A stretch of 33,482 nucleotides of DNA from contig BLXT01001485.1 in the NCBI GenBank assembly GCA_019648995.1, positions 1,630,519 through 1,664,000 of the forward strand, in the 5' to 3' direction. The DNA comes from Plakobranchus ocellatus. Its lineage: Eukaryota > Mollusca > Gastropoda > Plakobranchidae. The position numbers were made by a program, and so were the translations under genes. The notes below the pieces were generated by a model. It had not been told where the DNA came from. It saw nothing but the letters and a program-made list of their open reading frames with translations, and did no database searches. Positions 13,701-25,700 of this stretch are shown in pieces (within the stretch, counting starts at the first letter, position 1; each line of letters opens with the position of its first letter).

Positions 13701-16700
13701 GATTCATTTGGCCCAGTCTTAAGACTTTTTTTTTTTTATGCGAATAAATGGCTAATATTAAAGAGTTTAAGAAATAAAGAAAATTTAAATGTTTATAGAT
13801 GAGTTTAAAAAAGCAGCTTTTTTTTTTTTTGCTTCAACTTCAATATAGACTTTGCTTGTTAGGCCATCACATTGAAGTGTATGGAAATTGAAGTAATTTT
13901 CTTTCATTTAAGTCATGCATGATGGAATGATGTATGATAGTTATATAATTTGACCAAAAAAAAAAATTATTAATATTAAATATATATGTAGATACTTATG
14001 TCTTTATGTTCTAAAATACAAATCCATTGTTTAACTATTTAGGTTGGAGCAACTGACCCTGACAGAGGTTTAAATGCTGAGGTCAACTATTTTATTGAGT
14101 CCCCCTCTGGAGCAGATGCCCCATTTGATATTGATATCAGAACAGGGCTGATTACGGTGAAAAATAAAGTTGACAGAGAATCTTTGGCTAAAGACTTTAT
14201 ACAGGTATGTGCTTTTTCAGAATGGCAATTTTTTTGACAACCATCACTCATTTCTCCCCTCTGTCTCACCACATTTTTTTAAATTAACAAATTTTGTTTC
14301 ATTGCTTTTTGTTTTGTCTGTGTGTGGTTTGTTTTTTTTCAAAAAAAAAAGATTTAGTTTAAAAGTTTTCTAAATCATTATCAAAGATCAAGCAACAGTA
14401 TCAAAAATTTCAGTGTGACAGTTATACATTATTAAATATCAAATTAGACTACCCTGTATAATATTCTATTCTGTTCTGAGCAAAAAGTCTGGGCAAATAA
14501 TGAAGAATAACACCGTATATTTATTTCAAAAAGATTTTTGTTTATACGTATATCTTCTATTCCTCATAGGTGACTGTAAAGGGCTCTGACAAGGCCAAGG
14601 TTCCCCAGGAGGGATGGTGCACATTTCGTGTGCCAGTCATAGATATCAACGACAATGCTCCTACCTTCAACTCTCCATCTTACAGCGAGCGAATCTCTTC
14701 TAACACCATTGTATCGAAAGTGAGATGACATCAATAGTATAATGTACCCTAAATTGAAATGCTCTTTGTCACATCTCAATGATATGAGCCTTCAACCTAT
14801 ATTTTTTTTTTAATCAATTTTGTACAGAAGCTCAATGCTTTTTTTAGAAGTGCAGTCATGATATCCCTTGTTAATGTTCTCACTAAAAGCTTCCTCCACC
14901 CTTTAAAAGATTTGAAGTTTTGAAGCTTTTAATTATATACATATTTTGTTTTCCTCATCCAATTCACATTGTCTCTGGGTGTTTGAACAATCAGAAGTTA
15001 CAGGGTTATACTTATGTAGTAAACTAAATATGCAAAGGTTATTAGCCTTATTAGGCCATTAGTCAATATACTGGGAGTTGTCTTGAAGAAAGTTAATGAC
15101 TCACACTTTGCTAATTACACATTTTTAAAAGTGTTCATTCCATAAAATGAGTTCTGAGATGAGAAATGCTCATGAGCTGAAATTTCTGTGTATGTACAAG
15201 TATCTTACATTTAAAAAGCACAATTGTAAAAAAAAAAGAATAAACTAGCTTGGAATATTTAGTGTTGATAAAATCTCATTAGCAACATCAGGTGCTTTTT
15301 GAGACTTGTTTTCACTCATGTCTTAATTTTGCAACAGAGCATGATTATTCATAGATGCTTAAGCCTCTTTTTTCCCATTAAATCATTAGTCTATTTTAAG
15401 GTTGAATTAGTTGTATTGTACTTTTAAAATATTGGTAGTGGATAAAGTAATCATAAAAGAAAAAAAAAGATAAAAGTCTTTGAAAAACTTTTTTAACAGG
15501 CTGTTATTTATTATATTTTTTTTTGACAGCCAAATCTAGCAGATTAATATATTTGTTAAAATTGTAAATTGCAGGTGATTCTGCGAGTGGGAGCTACTGA
15601 CAAGGACATTGGAAATAATGCGAAACTTACTTACAGCCTTCATGGAGATGATGCAAAAGCTTTTGGTATATATGAAGAAACAGGTCTCATATATGTGAAC
15701 CAAAAGCTGAATGACCCCACAGTGAGCACTTTTGTCTTATCTTTCTTATTTTTATTCCTAAATGCTTTTGCAAAAGAAAATGCATGCCAATCAAATATGT
15801 TTGGTATAAATTTCACTGGGTTTTTTTTAGGTTTCATTCTTTTTTTTTTTGGTAAATAATTGCTTACCAACTATATTTATGCTTTGGCTCAAACAAACAC
15901 TATAAACTGATTTCATCAGGTGGATTTTGTCAAAGCCTGAATTTGTCTTGATAATTTTCTATTTTTTTCACACTGATGTGCAAAATAAGCAAATCTTATT
16001 TTGTGAAAGCTTTGACTTTAAAGGGACCTTATATTTTTGGTTTTGGCTAAATCATGAGGCACTGCCATTGCAAGTTTGCTCTTTAAAATGAAATCGCTGA
16101 AAATATATTAAGACAAATCACTTTTGCTCTTGGGAAGAAATCCTTCAGCCCTTTCTTGTAGTTGTGTCTGTATGATCATAACACTGTAAACAATTGTTGA
16201 TTGATTACAGATAGGTGCTCATATTAGACCACCAGGCCTTTGAGGTTTGCCTTCTTTGTTCCTTTCAGTGGAGGTGACAGTTTTTATGGTAGAAGCTGCA
16301 GTACACATTGTAATTTTTTTCTGTTATTGACACTGCATGCTGTGGGTGTGAGAAAGCAAATCTACACTTGTTTTGTGGTTATGTGCACAAAACCTAAAAA
16401 TAAAGGCATCCCGAACAAGTCTTAGGATTTGATATCAAACACTACCAACATTCCTAAACTAGCTTATCAGAGAATTTCCATCCAAAATATTGAAGTTTTT
16501 TTTAGTTGTATGTTTAAACTCTTGTAACTGCCACAAAAAAAACCCAAACTATTTCATTTTGTTAATATTTGAAACTCGCATTTACATAACATTTACATAC
16601 TAAATAATTTCTAGAAGCGAGAATACAATTTTGTGGTGAAAGCTCTGGACCATGGGAAACCACGAAAACATGGGACAGTGAAGGTCAAGATTGAAGTGGC

Positions 16701-19700
16701 TGTACCTACCACTGAACCTCCCAAGTAAGTTGGAAACTACGTGTATGTTACATGATTTTTCAAAAAAAGGATTTCATTTGCTTTTTGGAGCAGGTCTCAA
16801 AATAATATTAGGTTCTGAGACCTGTCCAAATGAGCCACGAGTCACATTTTGCTTGTCAGAAAGCTTGAAATAATATTCTTTAATCTTTGTTTTGGGGATA
16901 AATTGAATATAGATATATTGATTCAGTGTCCAGACATAAATTTTTTTATCTTTTTGAAAAAAAAAAACAAAAAACCCAAAAACGGCTATTAAAAAAACCA
17001 ACAAAACTTGAAATGGTTTTACTCTCTGCAATATCATGCCACATGTGATGTTTTTTAAGACACATCACAGCCGTAGAAAAGCCCTATAAACAAACACTTT
17101 TGTTTTAGACAAATCTTCTGAGGGTGCAGATTGTCTGTTTATTTAATTTTTCTTTCAAAATACGTTTATTTTCAATTTAAATATAATTTTAAGTGGAATT
17201 TTGTTGTGTAGTAGAGATAGCATGTGAGAAGCCTTTTCTGTATATCTTAAATGCTTGTTCTTAATGAAACTGGTCACAGTTGTACACAAAAATGACATTG
17301 AATATCTAATCCTGGCAATGTTTTGTCATAGCTGTATCCCTATCTTAAGAATTGCATTGTTCACAAAGAGACTGTAAAAATCAGGTCAACAAAATCTTCA
17401 AAGCCTGAACGTAAGCATAGATATTGTCACGTTGCTAACATTTTAGCTTAAGTCATTTTTGCCAGTTTTGAGATAATCGGAAAAAAAACAAACTGTCTTA
17501 TTCATGAACGAAGTCATTTTTTCATTTCAAACTTGCTGTACACTTCAAATTTAACATCGTGTATAGTATTCAATACCCTTTTCCTACGAGACATTAAAAT
17601 TATGGGATAGAGAGGACTTACGCCATTTTATAACTTGGCATCATTACTTGCGCCATTTTGTAAATGACTTAGGTCAGAATGTTAGACCATATGGCACATC
17701 TTATTGGTGATTTAGGCACTTTCAAATGTGGCTGCTGTAGTTAAGTTTCAATATTGAAGTTTATTTTCTCAATCATGTCAGTGCACATTTTACCCCTCCA
17801 GATTTGTTTTGGGCAGTGTTAACTATTTTGTAGACCTACCGATGGCACGGTCAAAAGGCAGTTAAACTTAATTATAAATAAGAAATTTTAATGAATTTAC
17901 GACATAAACCTCTTGTTGAGAAGCACAGTGCAGGTGATAGGCATATCTAGCAGTTTTGTTATTGGATGATGACATACAGTAGGACATGTTTCAACCAAAA
18001 CATTTTGTATCTTTATCTTCACTTCAGTTTATTGGGATGGAGATAAAGAGTTTAAATACATATAAGGACCATCTTTTGAATTTGTTTTAAGCAAATAATT
18101 TTGGTTTATCAGTTTTTCGTTTAAAGAGAATCCACTGTACTGTTAATTACCAATCGTATCAGGTTTATGAAATCAGTTTAGCTGGCATTCGTGCCTTGAT
18201 TGTGGTAATTTGTATACATGTATTCCATTCAAGCCTACTGCTACAAGGTGTTTTTTTTCTTTTTGCATGTTTTTTCATTTTGAAGGATTTTGTTTTTGAC
18301 ATCAGTGCCCATTTTGCGTGAATCTGCTAATTATAGTTTGGAAAATAAACGACAGGCGGTCGATATCTAATTTTGTTTAGGTGGAGTTCATAGGATTCAT
18401 CCATATGGGAACTGCTGTAGCATAATTTCCCAAATATTCTAACCAGTGGCTAAAGATTACATAAGATATTAAAAACAAGTAAGTGGAAAGAAGTTTGTTT
18501 TGAAGAACGGTCTAAAATTCTAAGTAGGTCGAGGTCTAATGGATATTAGGCATTGTTTACATTCATGCCCCATTTTGGCCAAACCATAAGGCAGATCAGG
18601 GAAGGTCATTGAAAAAAGATGTCATCGCTGGAATTTTCCCCTGGCTGCATAAAGCTTCGTGGTATGAGCAAGCTCAAGAAGACTGACAGTGAATTATAAA
18701 ATAGTCCACCAGAACATCTATTATTTGCATAGTATTCATCCAATATTTTGCAAATTATTTAGAATGAGTTTTGTCTATCAATATTGCATTGTCAAGTAGA
18801 TTCAATGATCAGCCACTTGTCCATTGCTCTATAGACTAGAGATTTCTCGGACTAGGCCTAGCCTAGGCATTCTGGGTTTCTTTGGTTTAGTAAAATGGCT
18901 CGAGCCTGACTTATGCCATATTTTGATTGAGAATCATAAGTCATAGCATGACTTACGCCAAAATTGTTTTGGACATATTTTTTCAATATCTTGTAGGCAT
19001 ATTTTCTTACAATTTTTTTCCATGATAGACCTGAGCATTAGGAGCCGAATATTCTATCAGTTTCGAAATGGCATAAGGTCTGACTTCCACCAAAATGTTA
19101 GAAACGAAACGATATTGAGATGGCATGTTTTAAAATCTGATCTTTGCTTTTTGTCTGTTATCGGTCTTTTCTGAAAATATAGGCCTAGTTATATATCAAA
19201 CTTCTGCGTGATGCATCAGTGATATTTATTATTTCATATTTTGTCTCATTTTAGCTTTCTTCTCATCTGAAATGAAAATTCTGTTGTGTTTTTGTAGATT
19301 TGATGATGATGTCAAAGGTTACAACTACAAGATTGAGGAAACCGTTTTGCCTAACACAGACAAGGCTGTTCTGACCACTCTTGGTTGTCAGTCAAACACA
19401 GAAAATCCTCGTGTCCAGTACTTCATTGTTGACTCCAAAGGGGAGCTAAAATCTCACCAAGCCGGGGCATTTGCCATTTATGAGTTTCATCAAAACAGTA
19501 GATACCTTGTCAACGTCAGCGTGGCTCAAGCTTTGGACTATGAGAGGCAAAAGGAGTATAGCCTGACTCTACGATGTCAGGTACGTCCTTTTACTGGATC
19601 AATCAGTACCATCATCATCATTATCATCATTACTATTTTTATTATGGTCATTGTTATCATTAGTTTAAAAATTATTATCATGTACTGCAAATGCAACAAT

Positions 19701-22700
19701 CACCACTAACAGTAATTTTTTGATACTACCACTTCTGTCTCCAACTCTTGCTCCATATTACTGCCTCTTATGCCTATTTATACTCTAAGTCCTCCTCCAT
19801 CACTACCATTATCAGCACCACAGCTGCTGCTGTTTCTGTCATCATCATCAAAAATTCAATATAATTATTTTATTGAGTTTGTTTATTGCTTTTTTATTTA
19901 TTGGCTTTGCCTTCCAAAAGTTATTTTTAGTGGTTCATCAATGATTTTTTATTGATATTCTTCTTCTTTGTAAAAACATTAGTTTACATTCTGAAAATGT
20001 ATGTGAAACAAGAAAAGTGACAAAACACTTTGTGTTACCGGGACTGCATAAATAAATAAGTGCCTCTCTTTTGGATCTTTCCCAAACAGAATTTTGGTGC
20101 CGAGCCTCAGTATGACCAAATCACGATAAACGTGAAAGTGGAGGACAGAAACAACAAGCTCCCTTATTTTGAAGGGATGGGCAAGTTTGGCCGCTATGTT
20201 GGCAGTGTGCCTGAGAACACACCAGCAGGAGTAACTGTCATTGAGGTTCAAGGATATGATGATGATGTCTCCCCTGCATTCAACCAGGTGAAAGCAATAA
20301 TAAGCTATGTCTTTCACCTTTTATTCCTGTTTTTGTCATAGTTCTAAATCTAGAAAATTTAGCTCTTAATCTAAAGTTTAGATATTCTTTTCATTGTTGT
20401 AATTCAAAACAATGTCTAGTGGGTATTTTGGAAGTGGAACAAAAAAAAAAATCATACAAGTCATACTTTAAAAAAATTAAATATTTTTTTTTTGGTAACA
20501 AGAAATAGAGATTTTAAAAAAGAGTTGTCTTTAAAACCGCATTTCCCATTATATGAGGATTAAATGAGTACATCATTGTGTTAAAGCCAATAGGCTGTAT
20601 GTATTTTCAAAATAATAATCTTGCAAAGTTTTTAAAATTTGGAGCCATGCTTCATATCTGAATTTGTAAACTCTTTCCCTTGTGTAAAGTTTTGACATGT
20701 TTTGTATTTTAATTTTATTTTTGTAACTTTAATATTGTTATGGCCTACCCATATTTCAGTTGCACTTCACCCTAATCAATGACAGCTACCGCCCGGAGTT
20801 TCCTGGTTTTGTAGCAGATGATTTTGAGATAAAACAGCTCAAAGGGAACAAGGCTGCCATAATCACTAAGCACACTTTTGATCGTGAGGTTCGAGCTTTC
20901 TACTATCTCAATGTGCGTGCAGATGACAAAAGCCCAAGTGACCATGTTGCTCACAAGATTCCAGGAACTCCAAATTCAAGTAAACAATTTTGAAACTGAA
21001 TTTTTTTCTTCAGCTCATTAAGGGATTTATATATGATATGGCCAAGCTGATAGATGATGCATAATTCTTTGTTCATTAAAATAATCTTTCTAGCGAGCTT
21101 AAAAGAGCCAAGCTTTGAATTTAAAGATGAACATGCAGAGCATGGCTGATTGCACTGCTTTTTTATCAAACAAAAATATTTGTCTCAGCCTGACATTCTA
21201 GTCTCAAAAAGGTATGAAAAGAAATTGTATTTCTCTTATTCTCCTTATTGTGCCATTTTTAAAAAATTTTTTGCAGTATGCAACTTTTTTTTTTGTTCCT
21301 TAAAGTTTGGAGTATCCCTCTCTCTCTGTAAAATGGNNNNNNNNNNNNNNNNNNNNNNNNNNNNNNNNNNNNNNNNNNNNNNNNNNNNNNNNNNNNNNNN
21401 NNNNNNNNNNNNNNNNNNNNNNNNNNNTCGTCAATATTCCTATACATCACTTGTGGTGTACTTCTTTTAAGCAAGTAGACTCTCAAATTAGCAAAGTTTT
21501 CTAGACTAGTCTCAAAATGATCAATGAATTCATTTAATGAAGCAGTCCATTCTAAAGATAATTGCATCTGTGTTTTTTTTTTTAATATCGTAGGAGATGT
21601 GGTTGTGCAGGTTGATATCATAGATAAGAATGACAACCCTATGACATTCAAACAATCTCGTTACAACCACACGGTGAAGGAGACTGCTAGCATTGGAGAG
21701 GTTATTTTCTCTGTTACGGCAGATGATATTGATGAAGGTAAGGCAGTGCACTAGTGGGGACAAAGTACTTTAATGCTTTGACTGTGAAGTTTTTTTTTTT
21801 TATTTTTCAAGGCTTGCTGATAGGTCTTTCAAAAACAAGTGTTGTGTTTCTAGCTAAAGAACCAAGTCTGGAATGACTATAATGTTAACATCAAAGTCAT
21901 TTATATTTATTTACTTGTTCAGGATATAATTTTTTTTTTTTTTTTTAATTTTGAATGATGTAGGAAAATCTCAAATTTTATAATAATTATGTTTTTTTGT
22001 TTTTTTTCGATTTGTTATAGTTGACCAAGGAGGGCTTAAGTACAGATTTATCAACTCAGAGGAAATACCATTTGATATTCGTGATCAAACTGGTGAAATT
22101 ATTGTGACTGGCAAGTTGAATTATGAGAGTGAGCACAAGGTAAGGAAAAAATTGTTTGTCAAATGCATTATTTTCTTCTTTAAAAAGCTGGAGAGGAAGT
22201 GCAAAAGCCACAAGTTACTTTGTATAATATTTTGTCTTTGTACTTTGCATTTTTTTATCTGTTTTTGCTTATAATGCCTCAGTAACTTTTGATAATTCAA
22301 CTTTTATTTTTGTGTAATTGAGAGTGAAAAATATATTTTTGCTAAAAAAAAAGTGAAATTATTTAAATGGCACCCTGTTATGTGTACTAATTAATAATAA
22401 ATTCATCAACTTTTATAACTTTTTCTTCTCAATTTGAAGAGATTGTATTCAGCTATGAAAAAGAGATTACATGATTTTCTAACATTTAATTCTGCAGCAT
22501 TATGATCTTATTCTGGAATCCCGAGACAGTGACAACATTTTTTCAGCAACCACAACTGTAGTTATATCAGTTATTGATGAAAATGATAACCCACCAGTGT
22601 TTAGCCAGAGCGAGTATGTGATAGATGATCGTGTGGTGGAGGAAGATCACACCATCACTCCAGATAACCCCATGACCCTCATTCAGGTAAGACTACCTTT

Positions 22701-25700
22701 GTGTAAGAAAATTTCTTCATTTATCTGTAATATAAGCAAATAAAGTATTTTTTTTTTCTTTCAACATACTCTCTTTAAACATGACCTCAGCTGCTTTCAG
22801 TTTTTTTTTTATTGTTTTTTTTTATGGTGTGCTATTTTTTAAGCCATTATAAAATATGTCTGGGTATTGGTATATTTTTGCGCAATTAAGATATCTCAAT
22901 TTCATACTTCTTATTTTTCTAAATGCTCCTGAGCACATTTCTGAAGTATTAGCAGTTTCAGATTATGCTTGTATTCTAACCCTTGTCTTATTTTTTATTC
23001 ATATTCCCTTAGGTTCAGGCAACAGACTCAGATCTTTCACGCACCACAAATATGCGATACCGCCTTCTGGGAGAGGGAACCGAACCAGGAGACAAGCAGC
23101 TTTTCACCATCAACCCAACCACAGGCGTCATCTCTTTGATTGCTGGACTGAACAGAGATGAGCCCTCGGGGAAGTCTGAGTACATATTCACTGTGGAGGC
23201 AAGAGATGAGGATGTGGACCCACAGAAAGGCTACACCAACATCAAGGTTCTGTGCTTTATTTATGAGTTTTAAACCAACATCAAGGTTCTGTGCTTTATA
23301 TATGGGTTTTTAAATAAATGATAGCCATCTCCTTTTTTTTTTTTTTTTTATCTCTATTGTTTTAAAAATGTTAGTGTTATTTTCAAAGCCAATGTTATTG
23401 AATATATATTGAATAATATATATAATATGTCATGATTGTTATCTGATTCTAGACTAGCATTGCTTGTTTCTTGAGTTGGGAGCAAGTTTACAAGTCAAAA
23501 GATGGAAGTTGTGACAAGCAATAATTGCCCGTTATCTTTACATGGAAACTTCACTTTGTCATTTCTAACACTTGGCTCAACTAAATCACAAAAGGACTGG
23601 AGAAGTACATTCCTGTTAAAGTTATATGCTCATATAAGCCAGTCTAGACCTGGATCAAGTAATGATAGAAACGCAAAGCATTTGTTGCATTATGTGATAA
23701 ATAGAGTGTCCTCTTCAAATCCCCTTTTAACCTCTGTATGATCAGATTCTGTAAAAGCTTTGCTAGGCCATATTTTATATTTTGAAGTGAATATCAAATA
23801 CATTTAGGTTTGTTTTTTTTTCCCATGTGTATGAATTTTTTTTTCATTTTTTTTTTGTTCAGGTGAAACCAAAGGATATTAATGACAACCCACCTATCTT
23901 TAATCGGGATCGATTGACCGGAGAAGTGGATGAACATTCTCCCCCTCGTACGAAATTTCTTGGTTGTTTTAGTTTTATTGATTTTTTTAAAAGCTGCTCT
24001 ATTAAAAATTTTATGTTACATGAAATGGTGTATGCTTATTTTCTCAAATAAAATTTTGGGCCAGTAATTTTGTCATGCCATTAAAGCCCCACCCTACGTC
24101 GGTGAAAACTTTCTTTCAACCAGTCAAAGTTCAGTACATCAAAATTGAAATGGTAGCTGATGTATTCTTTTCAAATCAAAATAATGTGACACATTCTATT
24201 CTTTATTTACATGCAAGTTGTATGTATATATGATTAATTAGTATTTCTTCCTAGGAATCGGAGCAAAGAAATTTCACCTAGGCATTTTTCAATCTCACTT
24301 TTAAGGCTGGAAAGCTGAGAATCGTGAGAACTATCCTCCCATAGCTGTGGTAATATCTCATGACTATGATTACAAAGAGAATGGCACTGTCACTTACGAG
24401 ATTGTGAGCAGTCCCACAACATCCAGTGAGAACTATTTCAGCATTGACCGACATGGAAATATTTACTCTAAGGTACTTGTTTAAGCTCAGAGAGGGAGAG
24501 AGCTAATGGTTAATTTTATTTTCAGTATTTCAGTAACTAATTTGCTAAGAGTGGGATGCAGAATGAGCAAACTGTTTTTTTCTTTTTTTTTTTTCCTTTA
24601 TGATAATGACCAAAAAAAACATGATACTTGAAAATCATTGAATTTTAAAAAACTGTCGAACGAGTCTACAACATATAATTTGATTTAATTTGGCATAGGT
24701 TTTTATTTGTATTGTTCTTTTTGTAATGCTTTCAAATTCATTCATTCTGAGAAATGATTTACTAAAACCTTTTAAAACTGTACATGTTTCATAATCATAT
24801 CCTGAAAAATGTTCAAAGTTTATTAAGGATGTGTTTTAATAACTTGTTGAATGTAGGCTGCGACTGATAGTGGCTTTTACACTCTTTAACAGCTGCAGCT
24901 GGCACTGATTGTGGCTGGGTAATGACTATAAAAATATTACAGATGTCATTTGCAAAAAAATCATGCTATAGATGGAAATGCATGCAAGTGAATTTTTTTA
25001 AAATTTTCATGGAGTAGGTATGCATACAGGTGTGCTGTGCAGATATATTTGTATTGGTCAATCGTCCAGTTTCATGCAAGATCAGATAACAATGTTAGTG
25101 TAAAAGGTCCTTGAAGGATCAGCTTGAATTCTTTGACAAAATGAATTCAATTTAAGTTATGTTACCGAAAATGAAGGTATATGTATCACTTTAAGAAAAA
25201 ATTACTTAGTTATGTCTTATTCACAAAGAGAGCAAGTGTAGCCTGAGATCAGCAGGAGATCAGTATAGTATGCTAAAGAAAAAAAATGGTGGTATCAGTC
25301 TGAATTTAGACTTCGTTGAGTAAAGATATGAGTTTTAGTGAAAGTGCAACCACAAAATAATGAGATTCTACCATAGAGAAATGGTTTTCTTTAGAGAGTC
25401 TTCCCAAGAGGCATCAAAGAGACTGAAATATTATCACACCGCTCTCAGATCTGAAATGAAAATTTGGTAGTTAAGCACAAAAGGCTTAAATTGTAGCACT
25501 GAAGTATCACACCGCTCCCAGATCTGAAATGAGAATTTGGTAGTTATTCGCAAACGGCTTAAAATTGTAGCACTGAAATACCACACCGTTCTCAGATCGG
25601 AAACAAGAATTTGGTAGTTAAGCGCAAAAGGCTTAAAATTGTAGCACTGAAATACCACACCGCTCTCAGATCAGAAACAAGAATTTGGTAATTAAATGCA

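Larger units (their letters stand above)
12695..16614 (+). other. Introns 8 to 12
   Basis: Five introns of 365 to 893 bases (12695-13087, 13369-14042, 14205-14569, 14720-15574, 15722-16614) hold AT-rich sequence with homopolymer runs. I see no mobile element, RNA gene or extra exon. Confidence 0.65.
16725..19297 (+). other. Intron 13, largest in window
   Basis: 2573 bases. The first 800 are AT-rich with A runs. From about 17570 to 19100 the sequence is more complex and carries repeated ACTTACGCCA-like words, including a pair 30 bases apart. No open frame longer than about 60 codons is present in that part. Confidence 0.6.
21738..23012 (+). other. Introns 17 to 19
   Basis: Three short introns (21738-22020, 22140-22497, 22687-23012) of AT-rich sequence with T runs. 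Nothing else is seen in them. Confidence 0.65.

Noticed and set aside
21337-21427. Gap hiding a missing exon
   Set aside because: Exons 16 and 17 join in phase and complete one repeat across the gap, so no exon is needed there.
25434-25658. Minus-strand open frame with repeated sequence
   Set aside because: It is the 74-base tandem array; the frame shifts between units, so no repeated protein is encoded.
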